This document shows, piece by piece, positions 44,401-55,899 of a stretch of 64,000 nucleotides of DNA. The position numbers and the translations under genes were made by a program. Each line of letters begins with the position of its first letter. Within the stretch, counting starts at the first letter, position 1. The stretch comes from Alopecurus myosuroides. Taxonomy: Eukaryota > Streptophyta > Magnoliopsida > Poales > Poaceae. Where the stretch lies: contig CM054057.1 in assembly GCA_028641055.1 (NCBI GenBank), forward strand, positions 400,132,541 to 400,196,540. Reading direction: 5' to 3'. The notes under the pieces were generated by a model. The model was not told the DNA's origin. It made no database searches and saw only the letters and a list, made by a program, of their open reading frames with translations.

Positions 44401-47400
44401 TCCCGGCCCGTGCCGAGGGGGGGAGGAGGAAGAGGGCGGCCGTGGGGTTCCATTCCCGCGGTCGCCCGGGCCGGAGGGAGCCCGGAGCTCCGACGATCAC
44501 CGGAGGAATAAGGGGCTTCGGGTGAGGAATTCAGTTTCAGAATACAGAGGATACAACAGAGAAGAAAAATAGAGGGGTAGGGAGAGAACGGCGGGGAGAG
44601 GGAAGAGAGAGGAAGAAGAGGGGTAGGGGAAACCCTAGGGCACCGGGTAGGACTTATAGGGGGAGGGGGAAGAGCTCAGCCGTTCCTCCATTTTCTGAAC
44701 CGACGTGGACATCTTCTGATGGCGCCGTACAGAGGTTGATGACGACCTCGAGGAGGTACCAGGCCAAGGGGGAAAATGGGCTGGGCCTGGTTGGCTCTCT
44801 CTCTCTCTCTTCTCTTCTTTTTATTAATTGTTTCTGTTTTTTTTTTGCAGAATTAGAAATAGGAAGAGAAAGAGGGTTTTGGGTTAGGAAAAAGTTTTAG
44901 GAAAAATGTGTTTTAGCTATTTAAGTTAGCAGCAACAACTTGCAAACATTTGGTTTGCCAAAAATTTAAATCATATTGTTATTTTGGTAATTGATTGAAT
45001 TTGTGATTAATTGATTATCGAAAACAATATTTTAAATAGGGTGAACAAATGATTTTAATTGGAAACAAATGATTAATAATTGTGTTGCAATTTTTATAAG
45101 ATCAACATGTTTGCTGTTTTGGACAATGTGATTTGAATTTGAATGTGAATTGATTCAAATGAGTTATTAAATAGAAATAACAAGTTAATGGTTCTATTTA
45201 AATAGAAACAACTAGTTGTTTTAATTGAAACTTTTATTTGGAGAGTGTAACATAACAAGTATGAACAATTATTTGGATGTTGGTTTGGAGTTTCAAATGG
45301 AAAACAAATTGAATTTGAAAAGGGTTTGATTATTGGATGCATTTTTATAGAAACAAAACAACAGTTTTGAAATCACACTTTAATGGAACCAATTGATTGT
45401 TTTGATTTGAAACATTCATTTGGAAATTGTAACATCACAAGGATGAAAACAAAAGGTTTGAAATTTGGTTTGAAATTCAAATAGAAAACAAAGGAAAACA
45501 AATGAAAACAGAGGAAAACAAAAGGAAAACAAGCAAAACAATTGCAATGAACATGATGCCATGATGCAAAACATAAAATAACAGAGAGCAAAACATTCTA
45601 ATGGCTATTTTTCATACTTGGGATGTTACAAAACGCCCCCCCTTGAAGGAATCGCGCCCCGAGATTCCTACTGAGAAAAGAAAGGGTCCGGAAACTTCTT
45701 GGGAAGATCCTCTTGAGCTGTGACACGTGAAACACATCGTGCACCTTTGATAGTTTTTCTGGAAGTTCAAAACGATAGGCATTTCTGGCAACTCTTCTGG
45801 AAAGATGTCAGGGAATTTGGAAACCACCGGAACATTTTCAAGTAAAGGGAGAGGTTTTGTATCGAGGGTGTATTGCTGGATAGAACTTGATTCATTTGGA
45901 GAATAGATTATCTGGAATGTGGTGCTTCAGGAATGAATCCTCGAAACAACCCCAGGTGATAGGAATGCCAGCTCTCATAGCCTGGAATCAACAACAACAA
46001 CAACAACAACCTTTCTTGCCAGATAGACTTGATATTTTGGAAGTTTTGATTAGACGCCGGTAGAAGAATTGCAGTGGAAAACAACAACAAGATTTCAACG
46101 GACGAAAAGGATGTTGAGAAGAACAGGATATCAACATCGGGGAAAACAAGAACAAAACTCCTGAGGTACTACGGAAAACCCATCCGGGCTTCTAAAGGAT
46201 CAATATCTACTGCTTAAGGAATAGAGGATTTGCTTCCGGGGCTTACACGCCTCCGTTGTCAATCGTGAGTAGGCAACATGATAAATCATGTCACAACCAC
46301 CTCCATTCCTATGGTCTAGTAGATATAACCATCCCAGAGAAACCAGGATTCGTGAAAACCTAACTTGGAAGTTTAGGTGAGAAGGGAAAACAACGTTGCA
46401 CTTCCTTACCAGAAAAGGGAGGGTGGGTGGGGAAAGAAGAAAAAGAACAGAATTCCTACTCTCACATTTCATTTTTCCTATATAGCTACAAAATAGTTTC
46501 TAGACTCAACTGCGACCAGTAAAAAGGGATCCTACAGGCAGACAGGCTCTGATACCATTTGTCGCACCCGGACTTCTAGGGGATACTCACAGTCCGTTAA
46601 ACAGTAGATAACTGGCTTATGGGGCATACCGGCTCCCGCATCTCAATATGAGCAGGCCAACACGTAAACGTGTGACAACCATTATCTTACTATTCATCGT
46701 CTGCGCAAACCATCCCATAGAAATCCAGATACTTCCATTGACGTACTTCAAAACATACACACATGGTACGTCAACGGCATTGGAACAAGTGATATCACAA
46801 CAGATCTCTACGACACAAAAGATTGAAATAAGTTGCAAATAGCTCTCATTAGAGCAGAGATAGCAAATACAATCATTCAGAGAACACATGTCCCAACATA
46901 TCATCATTACATCACAGCAGAAGCATTCAACATGTCTGAGTACAGACAAGAACCAAATAGGCCTAAGAGGCCGGAAACGAAAAGACGGAGCCCATCCACG
47001 AAGTCTCGGATCCTGCCCGGGTCCGCTATCTACTCGTCAGCAGTCTCGTCATACTCCACGTAGTAGCCACCATCTAGATCCTCGGAACGTAGGTCTGCGG
47101 AAACCACAGCCCCAAAGGGGTCAGTACATAAACGTACTGGCAAGCAAGACTCACAATTCACCAAAGTGTAGCCCGTCAACACCAAGCACAGATGCCTTGG
47201 GTTCAACGGAAGAAAGGGGATAAAAGATGCTGCAACTGGCTGCTCTAACCAACTATAGAAACATACTAAACTTCCGGCTAACAGAAAGGAGATAAGATCG
47301 CGTATCATAACCAACCTACAACTAACCACCAAACAAACCCATCCTGGATCTCGCCCCCTTATCCAAAGAAGCAATCCAAGGATAACTCACACAGTTGGAT

Positions 47401-50400
47401 TAATGATGGTTCAAATTGTTGGGTCAATAAGCCTATTACTAGTCAAGTTGTTAATCATTGGGTGTAAGGTTGTTAATAATTAGGTTTAAGTTGTCCTGAG
47501 TACTTGTTAGCCAGTACTTTCACCAAGTAATCCATAACCGCGGAAAACACGGCTTCTCGAGAAAATTTATCCCTGCAGGGTTGCACCAATTTGGCCGTAC
47601 ACGCAAGAATAACCCGCCAGATGGGATGCCTCCCACCAAGCGGGGCACTCTACACAACTCAACTCTTCTTCGCATCAAGCCCAAAGCACCTTGGGCGCAC
47701 GACTAATCGAGCCCCGAAGAAAGGGGACCCTCATAGCACTCAAAGAACGTGTCCCCCTATATGCCGACTACACAAGTTCCACCCTGGCCTGGGCTCGCAA
47801 AAACATGCATGCGGCAAACGGAAAACACGAACTAAATGAGGCGATTTGGACGAGATGCGAATCGAATCAAATTGAGGGGGGCGCCCATACTCGCTTCCCA
47901 CATGCGGTTAGTGCGCTCATCATGGATCAGTAGACAAGACCCTTTTCCTATTAGGGTCGACACTAGCAGGCCTCAAAACCACACAGGGCCTCCTGCCGGT
48001 GCCTTATCATCAAATTATTATTAACAATAACATTAGCATGATTGATTGATTAAACATCAAGCCCCCAAAACATAATGAAAAAGTAACAGAAAGTAACGGG
48101 TAACAGGCTCTAGCAAAGCAACCCTAAGCATGCTAGTAAGACACAGGCAAAAGGCAAAAGGTTATAGGTATGGAGGTGAGGTAATAACAGGGTTCAGGAT
48201 ATCATGTGATGGGTTCGTAACAAAAGCAACTATTCATAGGGCTAGCGGAATAGACAACGGAAAAGTATCGGTAACCAATGTTGAAAGGAACACAGTGGTT
48301 CATGTGAGTGAATACTTGCCTGCAAACCCAGTAGCCTGGTACTGAGCTAACTCCTTAGAAGGGGTGTCATAAGTATCGTCGGTCTCAACGTCGTCGTGTA
48401 TCCGAGAAGAAGAAAACAAACAAGACAGAAATATAAACAATCAATAACATGGCATAGTGCACAAACATGGGATGATGCATGTCAAATTAATGGATGCATC
48501 AATATAAACTAGTTGACATGGTAACACAATTTAAATGGACCCATATGCAATTGGGTTGCATATGAAAAGCCCATGAATTATGGTTGAATTAATTGTTCTA
48601 CCACTAATCATCTTGTGGAAGTGAATTAGCATGATGCATGGATGAGGAAAACAGCAAAATAACAACAATAGAACCAATTGGAAATAAGGTTTACCAAGTT
48701 TGGAAATTCATTTATTAAGTTAAGAAATTTTGGTTTCTTAAAGGTGTCACACAAGCATTTGTTGTTTTCATCAAGTTAAATTGTTCAAAATAGATAACAA
48801 AGTTCATATTCGATAATAACACACAATTTTAGGTGGAATACATGTTTCACTTGTTGAAAAAGGATTTCAAATAAATTATTTATGAATTAAACAAGTTTAA
48901 GCAAGAATTAAATGAATTAAATTCAAACATGAACTTATTTGAATTTTTATTTGTTCAAAACATTAAGTGAGATTCATATTTGAGAAGCTTATACTTTTGT
49001 GGTTTGAAAGCATATTTTATATGTCCCAAAAGAATTTGTTTTGATCAAGTTATAAATTTAGCAATATTAAATGAATTAAACAAGGTTTAAATCATTTAAC
49101 CAATTTTAATTATTCAAAACATGAAACAAAATTTATATTTGAAAAGGTGGTTTAATTTTGCATGGAAAACATATTTTATTTGTTGAAATTGGATTTAAAA
49201 TGAGCAAGTTATTATTTTGGCATTTTAAATGCAATAATTAAGAAACAGTTGTTTTCAGCAATTTAAATTATTCAAAACAGCAAACAAAATTTATATTTGG
49301 AAAGTACATGAAAAGTTGATTGGAAAACATATTTAGTTTGTTGCATTTGGAATTTTTATGCCCAAGTTATGAATTTTGCAAAATTAAGTGATTTAAACAA
49401 GAATTCAAATATTTCACCAATTTAATATATTCAAAACAGTAAACAAATTTTATATTTGGATAGAGCATTCAATTTGGGACAGAAAACATATTAAAAATGT
49501 TGGATTTGGAGTTAAAATGATTTTCTTATGCAATTTACAAGATTTAGTGTAAATCTGCCATTTTTAACACCTAGGGGCTAGAAAAATAAATATACAGGGA
49601 CTAGAATTAAAGATACATGGGCTTGGTTGTGATTACTGGAAGTTTCTGTGGCAAAGCAAATAGAAATTAAAATGTGGGTTAATTGGTGGGGGGGGACTCG
49701 AACCCCCCACCTCCTGGGCGCGCAAAGGGTGCAGCAACCAACTGGGCTGTGCGCTGCTTTGTGATAGGAAGGGGAGCAGTGGGTGGTTAAGGTTCAGATG
49801 GTGGGCTTTTTCTCTGAAACTGAAGATGTGTCGCTGCTCTCTGTAACTCGACATCGAACTGAGGCAGTCAGCGATGGCAGCCATGCCCGATGGAGAGGAG
49901 GCGCGCTCGCGGGAGGGGGCCGTTGGGGCGTGCTGTGGGAGGAGGGACGAGGGGGAGAGGCGAGAGGAAGGGATCACCTTGAGCGATTGGAGGCGAGGCG
50001 GTGCTCGGGGCAGCAGGTCGGGCGGAGCAGGGGGTCATGGCTGGCGACGGGAGGCGATGGCGGCGGCGGAACAGCCCCTCCCGGCCCGTGCCGAGGGGGG
50101 GAGGAGGAAGAGGGCGGCCGTGGGGTTCCATTCCCGCGGTCGCCCGGGCCGGAGGGAGCCCGGAGCTCCGACGATCACCGGAGGAATAAGGGGCTTCGGG
50201 TGAGGAATTCAGTTTCAGAATACAGAGGATACAGCAGAGAAGAAAAAGAGAGGGGAAGGGAGAGAACGGCGGGGAGAGGGAAGAGGGAGGAAGAAGAGGG
50301 GTAGGGGAAACCCTAGGGCACCGGGTAGGACTTATAGGGGGAGGGGGAAGAGCTCAGCCGTTCCTCCATTTTCTGAACCAACGTGGACATCTTCTGATGG

Positions 50401-51559
50401 CGCCGTACAGAGGTTGATGACGACCTCGAGGAGGTACCAGGCCAAGGGGGAAAATGGGCTGGGCCTGGTTGGCTCTCTCTCTCTCTTCTCTTCTTTTTAT
50501 TAATTGTTTCTGTTTTTTTTTGCAGAATTAGAAATTGGAAGAGAAAGATGGTTTTGGGTTAGGAAAAAGTTTTAGGAAAAATGTGTTTTAGCTATTTAAG
50601 TTAGCAGCAACCACTTGCCAACATTTGGTTTGCCAAAAATTTAAATCATATTGTTATTTTGGTAATTGATTGAATTTGTGATTAATTGATTATCGAAAAC
50701 AATATTTTAAATAGGGTGAACAAATGGTTTTAATTGGAAACAAATGATTAATAATTGTGTTGCAATTTTTATAAGATCAACATGTTTGCTGTTTTGGACA
50801 ATGTGATTTGAATTTGAATGTGAATTGATTCAAATGAGTTATTAAATAGAAATAACAAGTTAATGGTTCTATCTAAATAGAAACAACTAGTTGTTTTAAT
50901 TGAAACTTTTATTTGGAGAGTGTAACATAACAAGTATGAACAATTATTTGGATGTTGGTTTGGAGTTTCAAATGGAAAACAAATTGAATTTGAAAAGGGT
51001 TTGATTATTGGATGCATTTTTATAGAAACAAAACAACAGTTTTGAAATCACACTTTAATGGAACCAATTGATTGTTTTGATTTGAAACATTCATTTGGAA
51101 ATTGTAACATCACAAGGATGAAAACAAAAGGTTTGAAATTTGGTTTGAAATTCAAATAGAAAACAAAGGAAAACAAATGAAAACAGAGGAAAACAAAAGG
51201 AAAACAAGCAAAACAATTGCAATGAACATGATGCCATGATGCAAAACATAAAATAACAGAGAGCAAAACATTCTAATGGCTATTTTTCATACTTGGGATG
51301 TTACATACGCCGCCTCGAGGTCAGATGTCACGGCGGCGAGGGATGGGCCATCTTCTCCGTCCCCGCTCAGCGTCTTGTTCCTGTCTATCTCCGAAGAGAC
51401 ATCACGGACCACCGCGTCCACCGGCGTGGCCTTGCCGGAAGCAGCAGTCCTAGTGCCAGAGATGGCCGCGACTGGGCTGACAGCAGAAGACGGCTCGTCG
51501 ACTACGGACGCCACCTCCTGACCTTCCTCGGCGTCGAAGCATTCCCGTGATCTCTTCAT
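38410..51559 (-). CDS. Two-exon acidic protein of unknown function, exon 1 split by a retrotransposon
   Basis: Exon 1 starts at ATG 51559 (MKRSRECFDAEEGQEVASVV), breaks off at 51306 and resumes at 40876 after the 10.4 kb insertion. It ends at 40753 (ACGGAG|GTACAT). Exon 2 runs 38916-38410 after GCATTTTAG. With one target-site copy discounted, exon 1 (378 bases) and exon 2 (507 bases) give 294 residues without a stop. Visible features are an APT repeat at the end of exon 1, an acidic stretch (EDPGEDDEDVEEEPP), and a conserved-looking region (VSNLVILQLKEQKGL, RYEWMGEQVTFRK). I do not recognise the family. The insertion breaks the present copy. It starts head to head with the Transposase_24-like gene. 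Confidence 0.6.
39003..39375. repeat. Intron duplication, copy 1
   Basis: Shares long near-identical runs with 39950-40345, for example GAGATATGAAATTGCAGTTG with its flanks, and the same Stowaway-like end. It lies in the intron of the unknown gene. Confidence 0.7.
39359..39650. mobile_element. Stowaway-like MITE, degenerate right end
   Basis: It starts CTCCCTCTTTCTTTGAATAC after a TA. Near 39620-39650 the reverse complement reads TTATACAAGGCCACTAAC. This is the Tc1/mariner Stowaway pattern in grass introns. The right terminus is worn. Confidence 0.6.
39950..40345. repeat. Intron duplication, copy 2
   Basis: Second copy of 39003-39375, about 950 bases downstream, including a truncated Stowaway-like end at about 40300-40345. 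Confidence 0.7.
43106..43860. repeat. Degenerate tandem repeat, ~158 bp period, five units, in the LARD LTR
   Basis: The core ATTCAAAACA..AAACAAA..TTATATTTG starts at about 43106, 43276, 43434, 43592 and 43751, spacings 170, 158, 158 and 159. The same series recurs in the other LTR (about 48784-49530). AT-rich, non-coding. Confidence 0.65.
44010..44080 (-). other. tRNA-like sequence with A and B boxes in the LARD LTR
   Basis: On - the A-box-like AGCCCAGTTGG (44070-44060) is followed 33 bases later by GGTTCGAGTCC (44026-44016), a perfect B box, within a GGGGG/CCCCC T-arm-like stem. The acceptor stem and D stem do not pair, so this is a tRNA relic rather than a working tRNA. Confidence 0.6.
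45631..46559 (-). pseudogene. LARD interior: Gypsy pol remnants joined by a deletion
   Basis: On -, FPDIFPEELPEMP (about 45822-45785) is the segment just upstream of Gypsy RT. It runs directly into YRFELPEKLSKVHDVFHVS (about 45781-45725), which is the end of Gypsy integrase. RT, RNase H and most of integrase are gone. The polypurine tract (CAAGGGGGGGGCGTTT on -) adjoins the 3' LTR. The rest of the interior toward 46545 shows no gene. Confidence 0.75.
46545..46557 (-). other. Primer-binding site of the LARD-like element
   Basis: TGGTATCAGAGCC on -, two bases from the LTR: the initiator tRNA-Met type. It fixes the orientation. Confidence 0.88.
46560..51305 (-). repeat. 5' LTR of the LARD-like element (4746 bp)
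   Basis: Mate of 40882-45630, with sparse substitutions and small indels. The TATA box lies at about 50332-50338, and the tRNA-like block with a B box at 49694-49704 and an A box at 49738-49748. Confidence 0.93.
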
Positions 51560-52397
51560 GGCGGATGGGAAGGGCAGGGGAACCGTCGAGGGTTTTGCGA
51601 TGGAAGTGCAGGGGAGGATGCGTTTTTTGGGGAAAAGTTGTTGCAGAGACAGAGGAAGGAAGGAAGTGGATATGCGTCAAACCGTCTATTTATGGAGTTC
51701 CCCTTTTGCTCTCCCTATGACGCAAGGTGCACGTGTGAATCTAGGGTTTCTTTTTGTATAGTTGTTTTTCCATATTTTTTGCAGATAAATGGCGGAAATT
51801 GAACACCAAATGAAGTGAGGTTGAAGGAAACTATATTCTTGACCGAAAGTGCCCGAAAACGTCTACGACATAAGATTGGTAAGCAACTTGAGAATGGAAG
51901 CGGATTTTTGAGATCCCAAACGTGCAATGTTGTTGAAATAAAGTGAGGTACTTGCAATGCAGCATGTTTTCAACTTTGGGCATGGGAAACAACAAGTTGG
52001 CCAAGGAAATCCACGTTTTTCGACTGTTTCTTTCGCGTTCGAAGGCAATAAACCAGATCACGCATCTCCCACTCATGGCCAGGGGTAACAAGGTGCAATG
52101 TTGCATGTGGAGTGAGTCTGAGGGAGTGGGTTGGAAGGATGCCATTGTGTGAGGCTGGCATGCAAGCGAGAAGCGGCGAGAAATGGCTTGTTTGACAAGT
52201 TTTTTTTATAACTGAATGAGCGGGAACTCAGCCAAAAGAACACGGAAAACCGTACGCAGCTGAAGACAAAACACAGAGTAGGATCAAAATCCTACTCTCA
52301 ACTCAGTTTTGAGAATGTATGGGCCTACTCACTATGCATGCGTCGTTGTTCACTGTGCTTTAATGTTTATAGCATCTAATTGTTGCACTACTTGCAG
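51560..52397. promoter_or_regulatory. Region between the divergent unknown gene and Transposase_24-like gene
   Basis: The first 130 bases form a pyrimidine-rich leader of the - gene. No further coding region is supported. A perfect 10-bp stem hairpin lies at 52275-52298. Confidence 0.4.
52275..52298. repeat. Perfect 10-bp hairpin
   Basis: AGAGTAGGAT, loop CAAA, ATCCTACTCT. No poly-T tract follows, and the function is unknown. Confidence 0.6.
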
Positions 52398-53270
52398 AGG
52401 AATTCGGAAACTGGAGGAGAGCCAAACTATGTTGCTCTCTGGAAACTGACCCACACAAAGAATGAAACATGGACTACCATAGAGTCCAAGGATGTTTACG
52501 TGAGTAAACTAAACATATTTACTGTTCTCCATCTTGGATGTTTCTTCATCTGATTTGAGAGTTTTTTTCGTAATCAGGACACAACATGTAAAGAGATTGA
52601 AAACATATCAAAGGAAACTGATGTTCCAGTTTCAGCTGAACAAAGAATCAATATTTTCCAGAAAGCATATAAAGAAATCGTTGATCGCAAGTCATCGCAA
52701 CCTCGTGGGTTCGGATACATGACCAAGGTGCAAAGTAGTCTCAGAGGTTTAAGTTGCAGGTAGAGGAGCAAGCTCGTGCTACGGCAGAGACCCAAAAATT
52801 AAACTCCTAGCTCACCCAGCAGGTCACTAGTTTAGAACAGAAGTTACTAGATGAACGTGCAAGCATGGAAGAGAAGATTAATTTAGAGCGGGCTGAGAGA
52901 GAAAATCTTGAGGCGAGGTTAATGGAAGAGGTTGCTCAAAGGGAAAAAATGATGGAGTTGGAGAGAAACTCAAGACAAGAATTTGAAAAAAAAACTTGCT
53001 TCCACAGTTTAACTCACTGTTGCAGGCAAAGTTTGAAGAGTTCTCCGCACAGATGGAAAAACAGAAGACGACTATACTTCAGGTGATGATAGTGATACGC
53101 TTGCAAACTCGTAAGATTAGTTGTTTACTTGCGTTTCTAACAGTGCACTTTGTTTTTGCAGACGTTTAAGAAGTCGAACAAGCAAACATCACTTGCAAAC
53201 AGCCCTGCTAAGAAAATAATTCCTCCGCACAGCACGTTACAGTCTACTCGAATGTTTAAAGCATATGTAA
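52398..53270 (+). pseudogene. En/Spm Transposase_24-like protein (probable TNPA counterpart)
   Basis: Exon 52398-52499 follows TTGCAG and ends before GTGAGT. It reads NYVALWKLTHTKNETWTTIE and SKDVY, the W..TH.K....W....S segment typical of plant Ptta/En/Spm Transposase_24 proteins. The next exon (from 52579 after AATCAG) has AEQRINIFQKAYKEIVDRKS and PRGFGYMTKV. A coiled-coil exon (LERAERENLEARLMEEVAQR) follows, broken by a TAG near 52808 and by a shift in the A-run near 52990, after which QFNSLLQAKFEEFSAQMEKQ is readable. A basic tail lies near 53165-53270. In En/Spm the accessory protein binds subterminal repeats. The 5' end is not resolved. Confidence 0.65.
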
Positions 53271-53666
53271 GTCACAAACTTGTACAATTCGGTACTAGTA
53301 CATTCTGTTTTTGCTTCACCCACACTAAAGCGTTGCTGCACTCATCCTATATACTTGCTGCAGTTTATGTTTCACTATGGGTTGTGGCTTCGTTGAGTTA
53401 CAACAACTGTTTTTGTTTCATCCACACACTATAGTCTGCTGCTTCTTATGTTTCAGCATGTGTTGTTGCTGACTAGACTCACAACTTAATCAAACAACAG
53501 ATATGTGCTATCTAGGGACATGAACTTAACTTTCATTTTTTTACTATTGATTGCAGGACGGCAATCAAACTTCTGATGGAAAAAAATAGCTGCACTGCTA
53601 CATCACGTTCCTACAATATATTTGATCTTGATTTGATCCATATTATACGAGAATTTCATTTGTATA
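53271..53666. other. 3' side of the Transposase_24-like gene
   Basis: AT-rich, with tandem TTGTTTTTGCTTCACCCACAC-like segments (imperfect copies near 53305 and 53405). No gene is supported. Confidence 0.4.
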
Positions 53667-55793
53667 TATTACTAGCCAATAATGCCCGTGCGTTGCTACG
53701 GGTGGCACCGATGCCACGGAGGTGGGGATCGACCACGAGCAAGCCCAATAAGTGCTAACGCTGCTAGATTCATGTCATCATCATTGGATTTGTGTCGTCG
53801 CCATCCACCTTCCCCCGCTTCGGTGACACTCTCCTCCCATACTCCAACATCGCGGAGCCAGGTATCAAATCCACAACCCCCCCCCCCCCACACTCGTCGA
53901 AGGAACTGTATAGCAAAGCTACTGTATGCAGAAATATTATTACTAATATTAACATATCAATACCATGAGTGCTTGAAAGACCTTCGCAAATAGCGTCTTG
54001 ATTAAAGCCTCCACAACTATTTGATATTCTGGATATCCATGAAAGAAAATCACCCATATCTTCTAAAAAAAGCTGCACTGTAACATTAGCTCACATCATA
54101 AATTGCCTATTTGATATGGAACTAAACATGAAAACTTGGTTATGAAACAGAACACCATTCTAGAGGATTGGAGAATATCAAAAGTGTGTAAGAATAATGC
54201 GAGAACAATTGGTGCCCTGGATGCTTCTGCAAAGATCAGGAATTAGGTTGCAGTTTTACATAATTCAGGAACAATGTGAATCAAACAAAAATTCAGATGA
54301 CAAATGATTAATCCGGAGGGAGTTACCTACCTGCCACTTCAGTTGCACAAAAACTGCTGCAAAGTTTTAAATTCCTTCTTGAATCTAGAATTGCAGAACT
54401 AAAGTGTTTCCTTTAAATAGGATAAATTTGGCTGTCGGAGACCGGCGTTCTCTTCACAAACACAAATCTAGAAAATAAATATATCAAATCAGCTGAGCTA
54501 GTTAGTTTACAAGTTTTCTGGGAAGTCGTTGGGGAATCTCATCATCATCCCCAAGAAGGGCATGCTGGGCGTCGTCAGCAATAGGAAGGTTTGAGGCCAA
54601 TGGAGCGTCACGATCATGTCACATGGATCAACATCTAGATTATCGACAAAACAATTATATGCACGGATAGACTAATTAACAGAGAGGATGTCATGTTTAC
54701 GAGCACAAATATGTAGATCGATAATCGATCAATGGCTTCATGATCATGAGAGCAGGTCCAGCTGCACTCCGAGCTGCCGCGGAGGCACGTGTCGCCGGCG
54801 AGGCGACGATGATGCCGCACTCCAACGCTAGCCAGGTTCTGCACGGCCACTCATGTCGCTGTCATCGCTTTGGTCCTAATCGTGTGCAAGGCGTACCTCC
54901 TAAGCGCCCAGGACACGTCGAGGCGAGGCCACGCAACCCACTAATGCAGCACCCGCTCAGCCAACCCTCCTCGCCGTCACCAGGTGGTCGTCGCCGCCGC
55001 GAGGGCTACGTACGTACCTTGTGCACCCAAGCATATAGAACTAATTCCTGATCGGATTACAAGCTACGAGTCCTACGACCGTGGAGTTTTATGCCCATAA
55101 AGACACGCTAAGTTCAGTGCAGTCGTCTGCGTCCTCTGTTTGAGCTATGGCGCTGGCAGGTGAGGGCAACGACCAGGCAGTCTGACCACGACATAAACGC
55201 TGAGCGCGCCGCCTTTACCTACGGGGTAGCCTAATTTTGCCCACGAGCTCTGCGTTGGCGAGTGTCAGCGGCACCTCCTCCGGCGCCGGCGCGGCATGGT
55301 GAAGACACCTTAGACATCGAGACCTGCCGGTGATTTGACCATGTCATGTCCCGGCGTGTTTGCCGTCGGCGCATCCGCTCCAGATGTCTGTTCCGCGTGG
55401 CACCATCCACACGTCCGTCAGAGATCATAGCAATCTTCTTCCTAGCTTTGCGGACGCCTTCCTGGAGGTGAATCGGTTGCCCCCGTGCGTGCTTATCTCG
55501 GCGAGACTTGTTTCCTCTGCTCTCGCCTGAGAGAGTTTTACAAGACTACACGCAACATGTGATCCTTTATTTTATCTACATGGAGCAGGTGGTGCGTTGG
55601 TCGTAGGCTGTCCGTGTTGAACTATTATTCTTTTTCTGTAAAGATTAAGATTAAGATCTAACTCACGGGCGAACGTACCAACCGTTATTCACTTAAGCGG
55701 TGGCAACCACAGTAATTTCGTTTTTAGTGGGAGGGCTAAAACTGTAAAATTTAGGTCGGACCAGAAGAAACATTTCTCTCTTTATTATTAGGT
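53667..55793. mobile_element. Unclassified repeat, probable transposable element
   Basis: Its left edge has ACTAGCCAATAATGCCCGTG followed by CGTTGCTACGGG, a small inverted pair (CCCGT..ACGGG). The right edge is near TTTATTATTAGGTAAAGA. I recall similar edges in grass repeats but cannot name the class. Internal GC-rich frames (54740-55430) have no recognisable domain. Confidence 0.35.
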
Positions 55794-55899
55794 AAAGATG
55801 AATAGCTATGAGAACTATGATTTTGTGTAAATAAACATATTTTAAGTACGGTTTTGAACATTTTAATTCAATGCCCGTATTTTTGTTTCCTTATTTTTT

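Larger units (their letters stand above)
40882..45630 (-). repeat. 3' LTR of the LARD-like element (4749 bp)
   Basis: On + it reads TGTCGCACCCGGACTTCTAG to TACTTGGGATGTTACA. A likely TATA box (CTATAAG on -) lies at about 44654-44660. A tRNA-like block lies at 44010-44080 and a 158-base period repeat at 43106-43850. The many small frames, including the arginine- and glycine-rich ones at 44105-44572, are duplicated in both LTRs and not considered genes. Confidence 0.93.
40882..51305 (-). mobile_element. LTR retrotransposon deletion derivative with 4.75 kb LTRs (LARD-like)
   Basis: LTRs at 40882-45630 and 46560-51305 are nearly identical and enclose only 929 bases. Flanks TATGC (40877-40881) and TACGC (51306-51310) form a target duplication with one change. 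On - the order is 5' LTR, primer-binding site (46557-46545), remnant interior, polypurine tract (about 45646-45631), 3' LTR. Remnants in the interior show Gypsy ancestry. It lacks all enzymes, so it must have moved with help, or lost its interior after insertion. It splits exon 1 of the unknown gene. Confidence 0.92.

Noticed and set aside
44105..44572. Arginine/glycine-rich frames of up to 181 codons on both strands, repeated near 49783-50304
   Set aside because: High GC composition in the LARD LTR. Overlapping frames in opposite strands and no domain.
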